Assembly: GCF_008122265.1 (NCBI RefSeq)
Contig: NZ_CP043042.1
Coordinates: forward strand, 3,906,001 to 3,970,000
Source of the DNA: Marinobacter fonticola
GTDB taxonomy: Bacteria; Pseudomonadota; Gammaproteobacteria; Pseudomonadales; Oleiphilaceae
Direction: 5' to 3'
DNA length: 64,000 bases
The translations under genes were made by a program, and so were the position numbers. The first letter of the stretch is position 1; each line of letters begins with the position of its first letter. The notes beneath the pieces were generated by a model. That model did not search any database and was not told where the DNA came from. It saw only the letters and a program-made list of their open reading frames with translations. Positions 19,219 through 27,244 of the stretch are shown here, piece after piece.

Positions 19219-19308
19219 GCCTGCTCGGCGCCGGCTTGATCTTGATGTCGTAAGCGTCCGGCCCTGACCAGCGTGTCCCTCGTGCTGACGCGTATCGGCG
19301 ACGGTCTA
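19219..19308 (+). pseudogene. Remnant of a CynX-type MFS transporter gene
   Basis: From 19255 to 19308 the plus strand encodes RPALTSVSLVLTRIGDGL, matching the first helix region of the intact transporter at 21434-22624 (RPALTSVSPVLTRIGEGL). At DNA level about 48 of 54 positions are the same. The preceding ~35 bases also resemble that gene but contain a stop and a small deletion. It then runs into a dispersed repeat and loses similarity. It is opposite in orientation to the intact gene. Confidence 0.65.
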
Positions 19309-19331
19309 AAATTAATTCGATCTGACCTCTG
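19304..19331 (-). repeat. Dispersed GGGGTCAGA-type element, copy 4 (reverse)
   Basis: Read on the minus strand: AGAGGTCAGATCGAATTAAT then TTTAGACC, similar to copy 2 at 17733-17765. It abuts the MFS remnant. Confidence 0.55.
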
Positions 19332-19568
19332 GAACCTCCCTCACTCAAGTTGATTTGAGGATTTTATCGCCTCTACTCCCGGAGAAAGCGGGACAGAATT
19401 ATTTCGATGTTCAACATGCTCAAGGAGTCATAACGATTTATTGTTGTTCATATTGATGACAATTAAACCAATCTGAAAGTCAGGTAGCCAACCTGCATTG
19501 TTGCCTTTGGGTCCGGAAGACTTCCACGGCCCACCACTCTGGCAGACCATGGAAGCAGAACCGAAGAA

Positions 19569-20204
19569 TTAGGCGATAGCCCCGCTTATCCGTTCAGCCA
19601 GCTCGTCGTCAATCTGGTTGGCCTTTTTTGCGGCGGGCCGGCTTTCCATGCGTTTGACGTAGTCCTGAAAGATGTCATTCGGTGGCAGGTTCTTCTGCAT
19701 CGTCTCCCATCATAGGTAGCTGCTGACCAGCACATCGGCAGCGGTGAACTGTTCCCCACAAATATGCGCCCCTGTCGATAGCGCCTGCTCCAGCGATCCG
19801 ATGACGTCTTGCAGGCGGCCACAGCCCACGGCCTGAACATTGGAATCGTCGATGCGCCAATCGTAGGCGGTGGCGGTGGTCGCCATTTCGAACGGCCCGG
19901 CCATGAAGAACAGCCAGCGGTAGTAAGGCCCACGTTCAGGGCTGTCTACAGGCGGCGCCAGCCCCTTATCCGGGAACCGGTCGGCCAGGTAGGTGCAGAT
20001 GGCCGCCACCTCGGTAACCACGGTGTCGCCGTGCTTGATGGCGGGCACCTTACCCATGGGGTTGATGGCGAGGTAATCGGGCGTCTTCATTTCCGCACCA
20101 AAGGACATGATCTCGGTTTTATAGGGGATGGCCAATTCTTCGAGCATCCAGCGCACGACCCGACCGCGGGACATCGGGTGGGTATAGAACGTCAATTCTG
20201 GCAT
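19569..20204 (-). pseudogene. Glutathione S-transferase with an in-frame TGA
   Basis: The N-terminal thioredoxin-like domain (FYTHPMSRGRVVRWMLEEL, NPMGKVPAI) and most of the helical domain (GEQFTAADVLVSSYL) are intact. A TGA at 19710-19712 then interrupts the frame, and the same frame continues as WETMQKNLPPNDIFQDYVKR to a TAA at 19569. The downstream 47 codons are clearly GST-like, so this is a point nonsense change, probably TGG to TGA, or a base-calling error. The truncated protein would be 164 residues. The ATG at 20204 has a good AAGGAAGGA site. It is divergent from a WYL regulator that may control it. Confidence 0.85.
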
Positions 20205-20329
20205 GGCGGTTTCCTTCCTTGTTGGTGAACATGACTGCTGCAAGGTCAGATTAGAGTGGTAATAGGAGAGAAAGCGTCCTATATAAGCGGGATCATAAAA
20301 ATTTAACGCTTAGCCGAAAGGGGGGAATT

Positions 20330-21292
20330 ATGTCGGGGCCCACAACCCGCGTACTGGCAGCATTGGAGCTGCTTCAGTCCCACCGACAAATAGGTGGAGG
20401 CGAACTGGCGGAACGCCTGGGGGTGGATCGCCGTACCGTGCGCCGTTATATCTCGGTGTTGGAGGAGCTGGGCATTCCCGTCACCACCGAGCAGGGGCGC
20501 TATGGCGGCTATTCCCTGGTGGCGGGCTTCAAGCTGCCGCCGATGATGTTCACAGACGAAGAAACACTGGCTATCGCCCTGGGTCTGCTGACCGCCCGCC
20601 AACTGGGGCTGGCGGCCTATGCACCCGCCATTGCCGGCGTGGAAGCCAAGCTGGAGCGGGTCATGCCGGAGAAGCTGAAGCGCCGGGTACGCGCGGTCCG
20701 CGACACGACCCGTGTAATCCTGCCCCGGGGCGAACCCAGCCTCGACGACAATGCTCTGCTAACCCTCACCCATGCTGCCGAAGACAGCCAACGGGTGGCC
20801 TTCCGCTACCACTCGCCCGAGCTAGGCATGATGGACCGGGCCATCGATCCCTATGGTGCCGTGTTCCGGCAGGGACGATGGTATGTCATCGGGTTCTGCC
20901 ACCGGCGCCAGGCTATGCGCTCCTTCCGGCTCGACCGGATTGATCGCGTGGTGGCGCAGCCGGAGACGTTCCAGCGGCCGCCGGGTTTCGATCCCGCGGA
21001 ATTCCTTCAGGATAGCCTCTCCTCCTGGGGTCAGGCATACGAGGTGAGCGTGCTACTACACACGGACCGCAAGACTCTCGCTGCCATGGGCACCTTTATG
21101 CCCGAGTGCACGGGACCGTTCGAGTCCCACGAGGATGGCTTGCTGCTGAACACCCACACCGACAGCCTGCAATGGTTTGCCGGGTGGCTGGCGCAACTGC
21201 CCATCCGCTTCACGGTTCTGGCCCCGGAGGGGCTGAAGCAGGCGTTGCGCCGACATGCGCAGCAATTGATGACGGCCTGCGGCCCTGATTGA
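20330..21292 (+). CDS. HTH/WYL-domain transcriptional regulator (YafY type)
   Basis: 320 residues. An N-terminal winged helix (GGGELAERLGVDRRTVRRYISVL, residues about 22-44) binds DNA. A central region and a WYL-type effector domain follow (RAIDPYGAVFRQGRWYVIGFC and RSFRLDRIDRV). WYL proteins often sense small ligands or nucleic acids. A strong purine-rich site (AAAGGGGGG) precedes the ATG. It is divergent from the glutathione S-transferase with 125 bp between them, so local regulation of that gene is likely but inferred. Confidence 0.9.
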   Translation: MSGPTTRVLAALELLQSHRQIGGGELAERLGVDRRTVRRYISVLEELGIPVTTEQGRYGGYSLVAGFKLPPMMFTDEETLAIALGLLTARQLGLAAYAPAIAGVEAKLERVMPEKLKRRVRAVRDTTRVILPRGEPSLDDNALLTLTHAAEDSQRVAFRYHSPELGMMDRAIDPYGAVFRQGRWYVIGFCHRRQAMRSFRLDRIDRVVAQPETFQRPPGFDPAEFLQDSLSSWGQAYEVSVLLHTDRKTLAAMGTFMPECTGPFESHEDGLLLNTHTDSLQWFAGWLAQLPIRFTVLAPEGLKQALRRHAQQLMTACGPD

Positions 21293-21433
21293 AGGAAACA
21301 GCCGTGGGTCGGCTAACTTCGGGAATATATGAAAACGGGACGCCTATGTGAAAACGGAATACCCATTAGCCAACCTCCCCTAGCCCTGCTCCAGTTCCGC
21401 TGATGATCGGTTGACGGCCTCAAGCCGATACCT

Positions 21434-22624
21434 TCAGCGCACGTCGCCCACGTAAAGCGGACGGCCAGCGGCGATACCAAACAGGAGAGTCGCGAGGGCA
21501 ATCACGCCAATGAATACGCCGGCCACCTGCCAGTTGTGGAAGGAGTCGTGCAGCAGCCCCAGCACCAGCGGGCCGGTGGCCGCCAGAGTGTAGCCGACGC
21601 CCTGAGCCATGCCGGACAGGCGCGCGGCGGTCTCGTGGTCCCGGGCGCGCACGGCCAGCAGCGTCAGCGCCATACTGAATGTCCCGCCCTGGCCCAGACC
21701 GAGGATAACCACCCAGAACCAGATGCCACCGATCGGCGCGTAAATACAGCCCAGCAGCCCCGCGCCGGTAAAAAGGACGACCAGCGCTATCATTACCCGC
21801 TGGTCCCGCATATGACTGCTGATCCATGGCGCTGCGATAGCTGAGCCGATCTGAATTAGGATCGAGACGGACAGGCCAATACCGGCATCCACCGGAGTCA
21901 GCCCGCGATCCTGCAGAATGGTCGGTAGCCAGCCAAACACCGAATACGCCAGGGACGATTGCAGTCCCATATAGAGCGTCACCTGCCACGCGAGCGGATC
22001 ACGGAACAGCGAGCGGGCCGGTTTGGACGGGGGCTTCGGGATGTGCTTGCCGTCAAGCTGCAGCCACCAGAATACAACGGCCACCCAGGCCGGGATCGTC
22101 CAGATCGCCAGCGCTGCCTGCCAGTCGCCACCGAAGGCCAAGCGCAGAGGCTCGGTTGCGCCAGCGGCGGCCGATGCACCGAGGCAGAGCACGGCGGTAT
22201 AGAACCCCGTCAGGATGCTGGCGGTCGCCGGGAAATCGCGCTTGACCACGCCCGGCAGCAGCACGCCCATCACGCCGATACAGCCGCCGGCGATTAGCGT
22301 GCCGGCAAACAAGCCGATAACACCGCTATAGGGTCTCAGAAGCAGAACCGTGCCCAGCATTGCCGTCGCCGCCAACACAGCCCGGTCTACCCCGATACGT
22401 CGGGCCAGCCGGGGCGCCAGCGGTGCGCACAGACCCAGGAACAGGACCGGCAACGTCGTTAAGATTCCCTGGCCGAAAGACGACAAGGCCAGTCCCTCGC
22501 CGATGCGCGTCAGCACGGGGGACACGCTGGTCAGGGCCGGGCGCAAATTGAGCGCCACAAACAGCAGGCCGGTCAACGTGAGGAGGGTGGACGACGCACG
22601 GGATTTCACAGAGGCCTGAGTCAT
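21434..22624 (-). CDS. MFS transporter, CynX/NimT family
   Basis: 396 residues with about twelve hydrophobic helices. The first-helix signature LNLRPALTSVSPVL and the LARRIGVDRAVL cytoplasmic loop fit the cyanate/2-nitroimidazole transporter (CynX/NimT) family. The substrate is not known. The ribosome site is weak. A fragment of a closely related gene lies at 19219-19308 in opposite orientation, and a 30-bp palindrome sits about 50 bp upstream of the start. Confidence 0.87.
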   Translation of the reverse strand: MTQASVKSRASSTLLTLTGLLFVALNLRPALTSVSPVLTRIGEGLALSSFGQGILTTLPVLFLGLCAPLAPRLARRIGVDRAVLAATAMLGTVLLLRPYSGVIGLFAGTLIAGGCIGVMGVLLPGVVKRDFPATASILTGFYTAVLCLGASAAAGATEPLRLAFGGDWQAALAIWTIPAWVAVVFWWLQLDGKHIPKPPSKPARSLFRDPLAWQVTLYMGLQSSLAYSVFGWLPTILQDRGLTPVDAGIGLSVSILIQIGSAIAAPWISSHMRDQRVMIALVVLFTGAGLLGCIYAPIGGIWFWVVILGLGQGGTFSMALTLLAVRARDHETAARLSGMAQGVGYTLAATGPLVLGLLHDSFHNWQVAGVFIGVIALATLLFGIAAGRPLYVGDVR

Positions 22625-22931
22625 AAGATCATGTATCTGCCAGAAGTGGGTTCGAGTGAACGACGATCACCGGACTCACGACACTGGGGGGACGGTCGTG
22701 AGTTATGTCGCTTGTACGGATTGCCCGTGACACAGATCGGATGGGCTGGAAAAAAGAAACTCTCGATCAATAAACTTAATAATTACAAGCATTTGTTGCA
22801 CCCCGGCCTGCAAAGAGATAGTACCTCAGGCGGCATATTGCAGCCAGCCAAGTATTTGGCGTGCCGGCGCACAACCCAAAACTAAACCGTTGGTCTCCTT
22901 TGATTGCTGGCTAGGGCTCTCGCTGGCCCGG
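22625..22931. other. Gap upstream of the CynX-type transporter
   Basis: 307 bp with no gene seen. Its notable content is the 9-bp perfect inverted repeat at 22674-22703. The rest shows no clear promoter. Confidence 0.35.
22674..22703. promoter_or_regulatory. 30-bp palindrome upstream of the CynX-type transporter
   Basis: Perfect 9-bp arms ACTCACGAC and GTCGTGAGT separated by 12 bases (G-rich centre), 50 bp before the transporter ATG. It could be an operator or a leader hairpin. Confidence 0.5.
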
Positions 22932-23162
22932 CTACAGACACCGACTCAGTCGAGCTAGCACGGTCCGCACAACCTGGCGCCGGGCTCGACGCTGATCCCG
23001 CTTCACCTGCTCCAGATCAATACCTCCCAGTCCATCTCGATATCTGGTTGGAATACTTACCTTGAGCGCGTCATCGCTACGTTCACTTCCGCCTTTATCC
23101 TGGTCCCGGAAAATTAATGGACTGGCGTTGCGAAAGTACTGTGCTTCTCCTGAAATCATCAT
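22932..23162 (-). CDS. Hypothetical basic small protein, 76 residues
   Basis: A short protein rich in Arg and Lys in its C-terminal half (KRDQRRARRQVVRTVLARLSRCL). The ATG-ATG start has an excellent AAGGAGG site seven bases upstream, which is the main reason to accept it. It is divergent from the LysR gene at 23321. The charged helix could bind nucleic acid, but no family is recognised. Confidence 0.6.
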   Translation of the reverse strand: MMISGEAQYFRNASPLIFRDQDKGGSERSDDALKVSIPTRYRDGLGGIDLEQVKRDQRRARRQVVRTVLARLSRCL

Positions 23163-23320
23163 CTTCCGACCTCCTTAACGCCGCCCTGACGTGACGCGTT
23201 GGTTATCTCATGGGTTCGGTAAGATGCTAGCCTTGTTCTAGACTGCAAGACATTCCCCAAGCGCGAGTGTTTACTTTGCAAAAACGAACAGACAAACAAG
23301 AGAAGCGTGCTGCGCCTGCA

Positions 23321-24250
23321 ATGCAGAAAACACGTAATCATCTGGCGTGGAACGACTTTGAGTTGGTTCTGGCCATTGCGGCTGCCGGCTCTCTGTCTGG
23401 TGCCGCTCGCACTCTGGGCGTCAGCCACGCGACCGTTTTCAGACGTCTTGGCGATACCGAACAACGACTGGGGGTGACACTCTTTGACCGGAGTCGTACC
23501 GGCTATCAACCGACACTCGCCGGTGAAGAGCTCGCCGAAACCGCCAAGGTGATGGACGAGGCCGCCCTGACCGCCGAGCGTAAAGTCGCGGGTCGTGATC
23601 TGGAACCTAGCGGGGAAATCTGGGCTACAACAACGGATTCCTTGCTCATGGGACTGTTGGCGCCCCTGTTTACGCAGTTCCGAGATAAGTATCCGGGCAT
23701 TCTGCTGGATGTGGCCGTTTCCAATCAGCTATTCAACCTGACACGGCGGGAGGCGGACGTTGCCATTCGCCCGTCCAACCGGCCACCGGAAAACCTGATC
23801 GGCCGGCCGCTGACGACCATTGGCCAGGCCGTTTATGGGCACCGTAGCTTAGGCCTGTCACCGGGGGAGACTATCGATGCCTATGCGGGCCAGCCCTGGA
23901 TCGGGGCCGGGCCGCGACTGACCGATTCAGCACTGGACCAGTGGATGGACAGTCACGCATTGAAAACGTCCTGCATCTACCGCGTCGATACTTTGGTCAG
24001 CATATTGAGCGCCGTTCGTTCCGGAATGGGCCTTGCGGTCCTGCCGTGTTATCTGGCGGATGGTGATACAGACGTTGTCCAGCTCACCGATCCAATCCCT
24101 GAATTGGAGTACGGCTTGTGGTTTTTGATGCATCCTGATCTGCGAGGCGTGGTCCGGATTCATGCCCTGATGGATTTTCTGACGGATGCCATACGGGCAC
24201 AGAAAGACCGTCTTGCGGGAACCGCAGTTCTAACGGGCAAGTCGAATTAA
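23321..24250 (+). CDS. LysR-family transcriptional regulator
   Basis: About 309 residues. The N-terminal winged HTH is clear (FELVLAIAAAGSLSGAARTL then SHATVFRRLGDTEQRLG) and the rest is a substrate-binding-like effector domain. The ATG at 23321 is chosen; a GTG at 23267 would add 18 residues. Neither start has a strong ribosome site. The quinone reductase gene lies downstream on the same strand after 276 bp, a possible target. Confidence 0.88.
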   Translation: MQKTRNHLAWNDFELVLAIAAAGSLSGAARTLGVSHATVFRRLGDTEQRLGVTLFDRSRTGYQPTLAGEELAETAKVMDEAALTAERKVAGRDLEPSGEIWATTTDSLLMGLLAPLFTQFRDKYPGILLDVAVSNQLFNLTRREADVAIRPSNRPPENLIGRPLTTIGQAVYGHRSLGLSPGETIDAYAGQPWIGAGPRLTDSALDQWMDSHALKTSCIYRVDTLVSILSAVRSGMGLAVLPCYLADGDTDVVQLTDPIPELEYGLWFLMHPDLRGVVRIHALMDFLTDAIRAQKDRLAGTAVLTGKSN

Positions 24251-24526
24251 CCCTGATCCGTCAAGGAAGCCTCCGCTTCGGGGATACTCGAACGGGCCAG
24301 CCCAACCACTATTCCCTATTCGTAAGCCGACTAAAGGCGGTGGCGTGGCTGATGCCGAGTCGCCCCCGAAAAGACAGGCGCTATCGGAGTTAGCCTGCAC
24401 GATCTGAAGGTCATCCTGGCGAATCGCCTGTTCATTCATGCAAGCGTATCTTTCAGTTTTCGGGAATACCTGTTACCTCATGAACAGCTTAGGCTGTTGG
24501 AAAATGGACGTAACAGGGAGCCATGT

Positions 24527-25279
24527 ATGAATATCCTCATTGTGCTTGCCCATCCCGAGCGCGACTCATTCAACGGGGCCTTGGTGGATGTGGCGATGGC
24601 GAGGCTTCAGGAGGCCGGACACGCGGTTGAATTGGATGATCTCTACCGGGATAACTTCGATCCCGTGGAACGGGCCTCGAACTATCCGATGGATTCTGCT
24701 GCTGACCACTTCTCGCCGTTAGCCGTACAGCGGGAGAACTACAAGCAAGGTAGCCTGCCAGCAGACGTGCAGCGGGAAATCGCCCGGTTGGAATGGGCGG
24801 ATCTGGTGATTTTCCAGTTCCCGCTATGGTGGCACGCGCAGCCCGCTATCCTGAAAGGGTGGTTTGACCGTGTGCTGGTTTATGGCGGACTCTATTCCGG
24901 TAGCATGCGCTATGACCGGGGGTATTTCCGGGGCAAGCGAGCGATCTGCTCGGTCACAACAGGATCGCCTGAACAGGCATTCATGCCCTTCGGCCGCGCG
25001 GGCAACATGGTCGAATGGCTATGGCCAATGCATTCGTCCCTTTACTATGTCGGGTATGAGGTTCTTGCGCCCCAGGTGCACTATGGTGTGCAGGGCGGCG
25101 GTATCCAATATCAGGAGGAAGCGGCGTTTAGGGCCAGGCTTGTATCCATGGAAGAAGCCTGGGCCTCACGGCTCGCTGGCTTGGCGCAGGAATCTCCGAT
25201 TCCCTTTAGCACTTGGGACGATTGGGATGAGAACGGCGTCCTGAAACACTCCCACCCACTGCGGTGGCGACTGTCCTAA
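24527..25279 (+). CDS. NAD(P)H-quinone oxidoreductase, flavodoxin-like fold
   Basis: 250 residues. MNILIVLAHPERDSFNGAL is the FMN/FAD phosphate loop, and FQFPLWWHAQPAILKGWFDRV is the family signature. TTGSPEQAFMPFG is the third flavin contact. These enzymes reduce quinones or electrophiles with two electrons and protect from redox cycling. The ATG at 24527 has AGGGAG at correct distance; the upstream in-frame ATG does not. It may be controlled by the adjacent LysR regulator. Confidence 0.9.
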   Translation: MNILIVLAHPERDSFNGALVDVAMARLQEAGHAVELDDLYRDNFDPVERASNYPMDSAADHFSPLAVQRENYKQGSLPADVQREIARLEWADLVIFQFPLWWHAQPAILKGWFDRVLVYGGLYSGSMRYDRGYFRGKRAICSVTTGSPEQAFMPFGRAGNMVEWLWPMHSSLYYVGYEVLAPQVHYGVQGGGIQYQEEAAFRARLVSMEEAWASRLAGLAQESPIPFSTWDDWDENGVLKHSHPLRWRLS

Positions 25280-25334
25280 GCCTTGCGTCATTTAGGGTCT
25301 ACCAATGGCGGATGGGTTTTCGAGGGTCAATTTT

Positions 25335-25364
25335 CGGGATCAGAGCACGTTAATTTTTATCAGA
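25335..25364 (+). repeat. Dispersed GGGGTCAGA-type element, copy 5
   Basis: Reads CGGGATCAGAGCAC then GTTAATTTTTATCAGA, sharing 16 consecutive bases with copy 2 at 17733-17765. It lies at the left edge of the cassette-like cluster. Confidence 0.6.
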
Positions 25365-25383
25365 AAACAGGTACGTGATAAGA

Positions 25384-25677
25384 ATGAAGATTGAAACGAC
25401 GAGCCTACCTAGCGCCGACGTAACATGCGCGACATGCCGAGCGAATTGTTGCCGCTTAGAGGTCATGCTGATTACGGAAACGGGTGTGCCCGAAAGGTAT
25501 GTTGAGTTTGATGACTGGGGTGGAATGGTGATGGCTCGCCTGGAAGACGGTTGGTGTGCAGCTTTGGACCGATCGACCATGCTTTGTAGTATCTATGACA
25601 AACGCCCATTGATCTGCCGTGAATTTGAAATGGGCGGCTATGACTGTCTCGCTGAACGAGCTGCTCATATCGAATAA
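25384..25677 (+). CDS. YkgJ-family cysteine-cluster protein
   Basis: 97 residues with eight Cys in the pattern CATC, NCC, WC, LC, IC and DC, matching the zinc/iron-chelating CxxCxxxCC family that includes YkgJ. The function of the family is not established. A GTG at 25375 is an alternative start. It has no operon partner and is the first gene of a run of small orphan genes with attC-like palindromes, so it may be a captured cassette. Confidence 0.82.
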   Translation: MKIETTSLPSADVTCATCRANCCRLEVMLITETGVPERYVEFDDWGGMVMARLEDGWCAALDRSTMLCSIYDKRPLICREFEMGGYDCLAERAAHIE

Positions 25678-25778
25678 GTAGAAGGGACCTGGCTGCATTG
25701 ATCTCGATCATCACGAAGCCCGGCGTTCAGCCTCTTTCGGGTGCAGCGAAGCGCCCTGAGCTATCCTCCCTGTATACT

Positions 25779-25858
25779 CTCAACGATCTGGCTCGCCGAA
25801 GCCCTTCCGGCGGGGCCTGTTCGGCCCCTTCCTAAGCTCCGCAAAAAACGCCGTTGAG
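25779..25858 (+). repeat. Candidate attC-like site 1
   Basis: Outer arms CTCAACG (25779-25785) and CGTTGAG (25852-25858) pair perfectly; the right one forms GTTGAGT, fitting the GTTRRRY core. Inner arms GCCGAAGC and GCTCCGC pair with one mismatch and one bulged base. The central GGGGCC/GGCCCC hairpin could instead be a terminator. About 80 bp in total. Confidence 0.45.
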
Positions 25859-25883
25859 TAATGAAGTTATGCACAGGGAGACA

Positions 25884-26438
25884 ATGGTGCAAATTTGCGA
25901 AACAGAGAGGTTGATTGTTCGCCCGTTATCCCTCGCGGACGTTCCCGCATTGACCGAAATTCTAAGCGATCCTGAAGTGATGAAACACTCGGTCCGTGGT
26001 GTTTGTGATGAGGCCGCCACCCGCAAGTTCATCGAGTGGTGTTTAGCCTGTTACGAGTCACATGCCGTGGGGCCGTGGGCACTCATCGATAAAAAAAGTT
26101 CTGACCTCATAGGCTTCTGCGGTGTGGGACCAGAACTGGTCGCTGATGTTGAGGAAATCAGCCTTGGCTACCGACTTGCCAAGCGCTGCTGGAATAAGGG
26201 GCTGGCATCTGAGGCAGCCAGAGCTGTTCTAAATTACGCTTTCGGGAAGAAGCTGTTCCACTCGGTGGTCGTGATCATCGAGCCTGATCATGTGGCATCG
26301 CTGAAGGTTGCTGAGAAAGCAGGGTTTACCAACTTCGATGCCCTCGAATTTCATGGCCGTCCAGTGAGAGTGTACCGGCTGACCCCAGAGCAGTGGGGCT
26401 CATTGCAGAATAACGCAATGCACGCGTCGAGCGCCTGA
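25884..26438 (+). CDS. GNAT-family N-acetyltransferase
   Basis: 184 residues. ETERLIVRPLSLADVPALTEIL at the start, LIGFCGVGPEL, YRLAKRCWNKGLASEAARAV (acetyl-CoA pyrophosphate loop) and ASLKVAEKAGF identify a RimJ-like GNAT. The acceptor is unknown. ATG 25884 has AGGGAG very close; a GTG three bases later or an upstream TTG at 25854 is possible. It sits between two attC-like palindromes, as expected for a gene cassette. Confidence 0.85.
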   Translation: MVQICETERLIVRPLSLADVPALTEILSDPEVMKHSVRGVCDEAATRKFIEWCLACYESHAVGPWALIDKKSSDLIGFCGVGPELVADVEEISLGYRLAKRCWNKGLASEAARAVLNYAFGKKLFHSVVVIIEPDHVASLKVAEKAGFTNFDALEFHGRPVRVYRLTPEQWGSLQNNAMHASSA

Positions 26439-26453
26439 TAACTGCCACTACGA

Positions 26454-26531
26454 ATAACGCACATCCCATCGCTGCTATTGGATAATTTTTAACCGCTTTG
26501 CTACTCCAAAATAGCTGCAAAGCCCCGTTAT
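26454..26531 (+). repeat. Candidate attC site 2
   Basis: Outer arms ATAACG (26454-26459) and CGTTAT (26526-26531) pair perfectly; CCCCGTTATG resembles the right core of Vibrio-type attC sites. Inner arms GCTATT-GGA (26474-26482) and TCCAAAATAGC pair with a two-base bulge, typical of extrahelical bases. The next gene's ribosome site starts five bases beyond. This is the best-formed of the three candidates. Confidence 0.6.
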
Positions 26532-26550
26532 GTGCTTAAGGAGAAGCCGT

Positions 26551-26805
26551 TTGAACATTAGGGATCTGCCCTTCGGGGTTACAGACTGGTCTGAAGTTGA
26601 GAAGACTGAACACACAGGGGAACAGGGTGCTGCTTATTGGCAAACCCGTACCTTCGGTGATATCCGTGTTCGTATGGTCGAGTACAGCCCCGGTTATCTG
26701 GCTGATCATTGGTGCGCCAAAGGGCACATCCTGCTCTGCTCGGAAGGTGAGCTCCACACTGAGCTAAATGAAGGCTACAGCAAATGCTATGGGCATCCAT
26801 GCTGA
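26551..26805 (+). pseudogene. DHCW-type cupin, C-terminally truncated
   Basis: Begins at TTG 26551 (AAGGAG seven bases upstream) and matches the small DHCW-motif cupin family: IRDLPFGVTDWSEVE, RTFGDIRVRMVEYSPGYLAD and HWCAKGHILLCSEGELHTEL. After ELNEG the similarity stops, and nine unrelated residues lead to a stop. About a third of the usual ~110 residues is lost. The break coincides with the start of a C39-like peptidase fragment in another frame. Confidence 0.75.
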
Positions 26806-27106
26806 AGACGAATCACTTTGGTCAGATACCCAGCACGTCAGGGAGATGTTGTCGCACGCCGGAGCCGAGACGTCGGCCGATGAAATTCCTTTTGAATCAT
26901 GGAATACGCTGCCGGATTTGGCATTACTGTCCATCAAGCACCATCAGGAAGATGGAAAAAATTTCTGGCACTGGGTGGTTTTCAAGCGCATAGATGGTCA
27001 GGGTTTTGTCCTGGATTCAGCGAGTTACCTGCCATCCAATATTCGAACGGACTTCAATGAGATGGACCCTAAGTGGTTCATTGAGGTAAAGAAGCCAAGC
27101 TGTTAA
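26768..27106 (+). pseudogene. C39-like peptidase family protein, N-terminally truncated
   Basis: 112 codons starting inside the cupin frame. MGIHAEDESLWSDTQHVREML, LALLSIKHHQEDGKNFWHWVVFKR and DFNEMDPKWFIEVKK resemble the C-terminal part of small C39-like (double-glycine peptidase fold) proteins. The N-terminal segment with the expected catalytic Cys is absent, while the His in FWHWVVF remains. A recombination or deletion has joined this fragment to the cupin. Translation from ATG 26768 is possible but is unlikely to give an active enzyme. Confidence 0.65.
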
Positions 27107-27164
27107 ATACGCCCGGGCGGTCGCCGGGCGCTTGTCACTCGCGCCGTTTTTAGCCGGCGTTAAA
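27104..27164 (+). repeat. Candidate attC-like site 3 (weak)
   Basis: TTAAATACGCC at the left and GGCGTTAAA at the right pair imperfectly, and GGCGC/GCGCC forms an inner stem. The right core GTTAAAG does not end in a pyrimidine as expected. It lies directly at the stop codon of the peptidase fragment, the usual position of an attC. Confidence 0.3.
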
Positions 27165-27244
27165 GCCTTATGCAGTTCGAGGCGGCGGATTGAATTAGTT
27201 TTGGTCAACTCTCGCCCCGACTGGTTTGATAACAAATCGCGCGG

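Larger units (their letters stand above)
18998..19568. other. Debris region right of the IS30-type element
   Basis: 571 bp with no intact gene. It contains two GGGGTCAGA-type elements (19088-19116 and 19304-19331) and a fragment similar to the MFS transporter gene at 21434-22624. A minus-strand frame ending at a TAA at 19140-19142 (tail ...RRIMDWLSTEASSLERF...) may be another gene remnant of unknown origin. Confidence 0.5.

Noticed and set aside
19710..19712. TGA in the GST gene as selenocysteine
   Set aside because: The position is not a catalytic Cys in this family, and no SECIS-type hairpin was recognised immediately downstream.
24230..24439. Minus-strand frame between the LysR and quinone reductase genes
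   Set aside because: No ribosome site was found, and the translated sequence shows no domain pattern.
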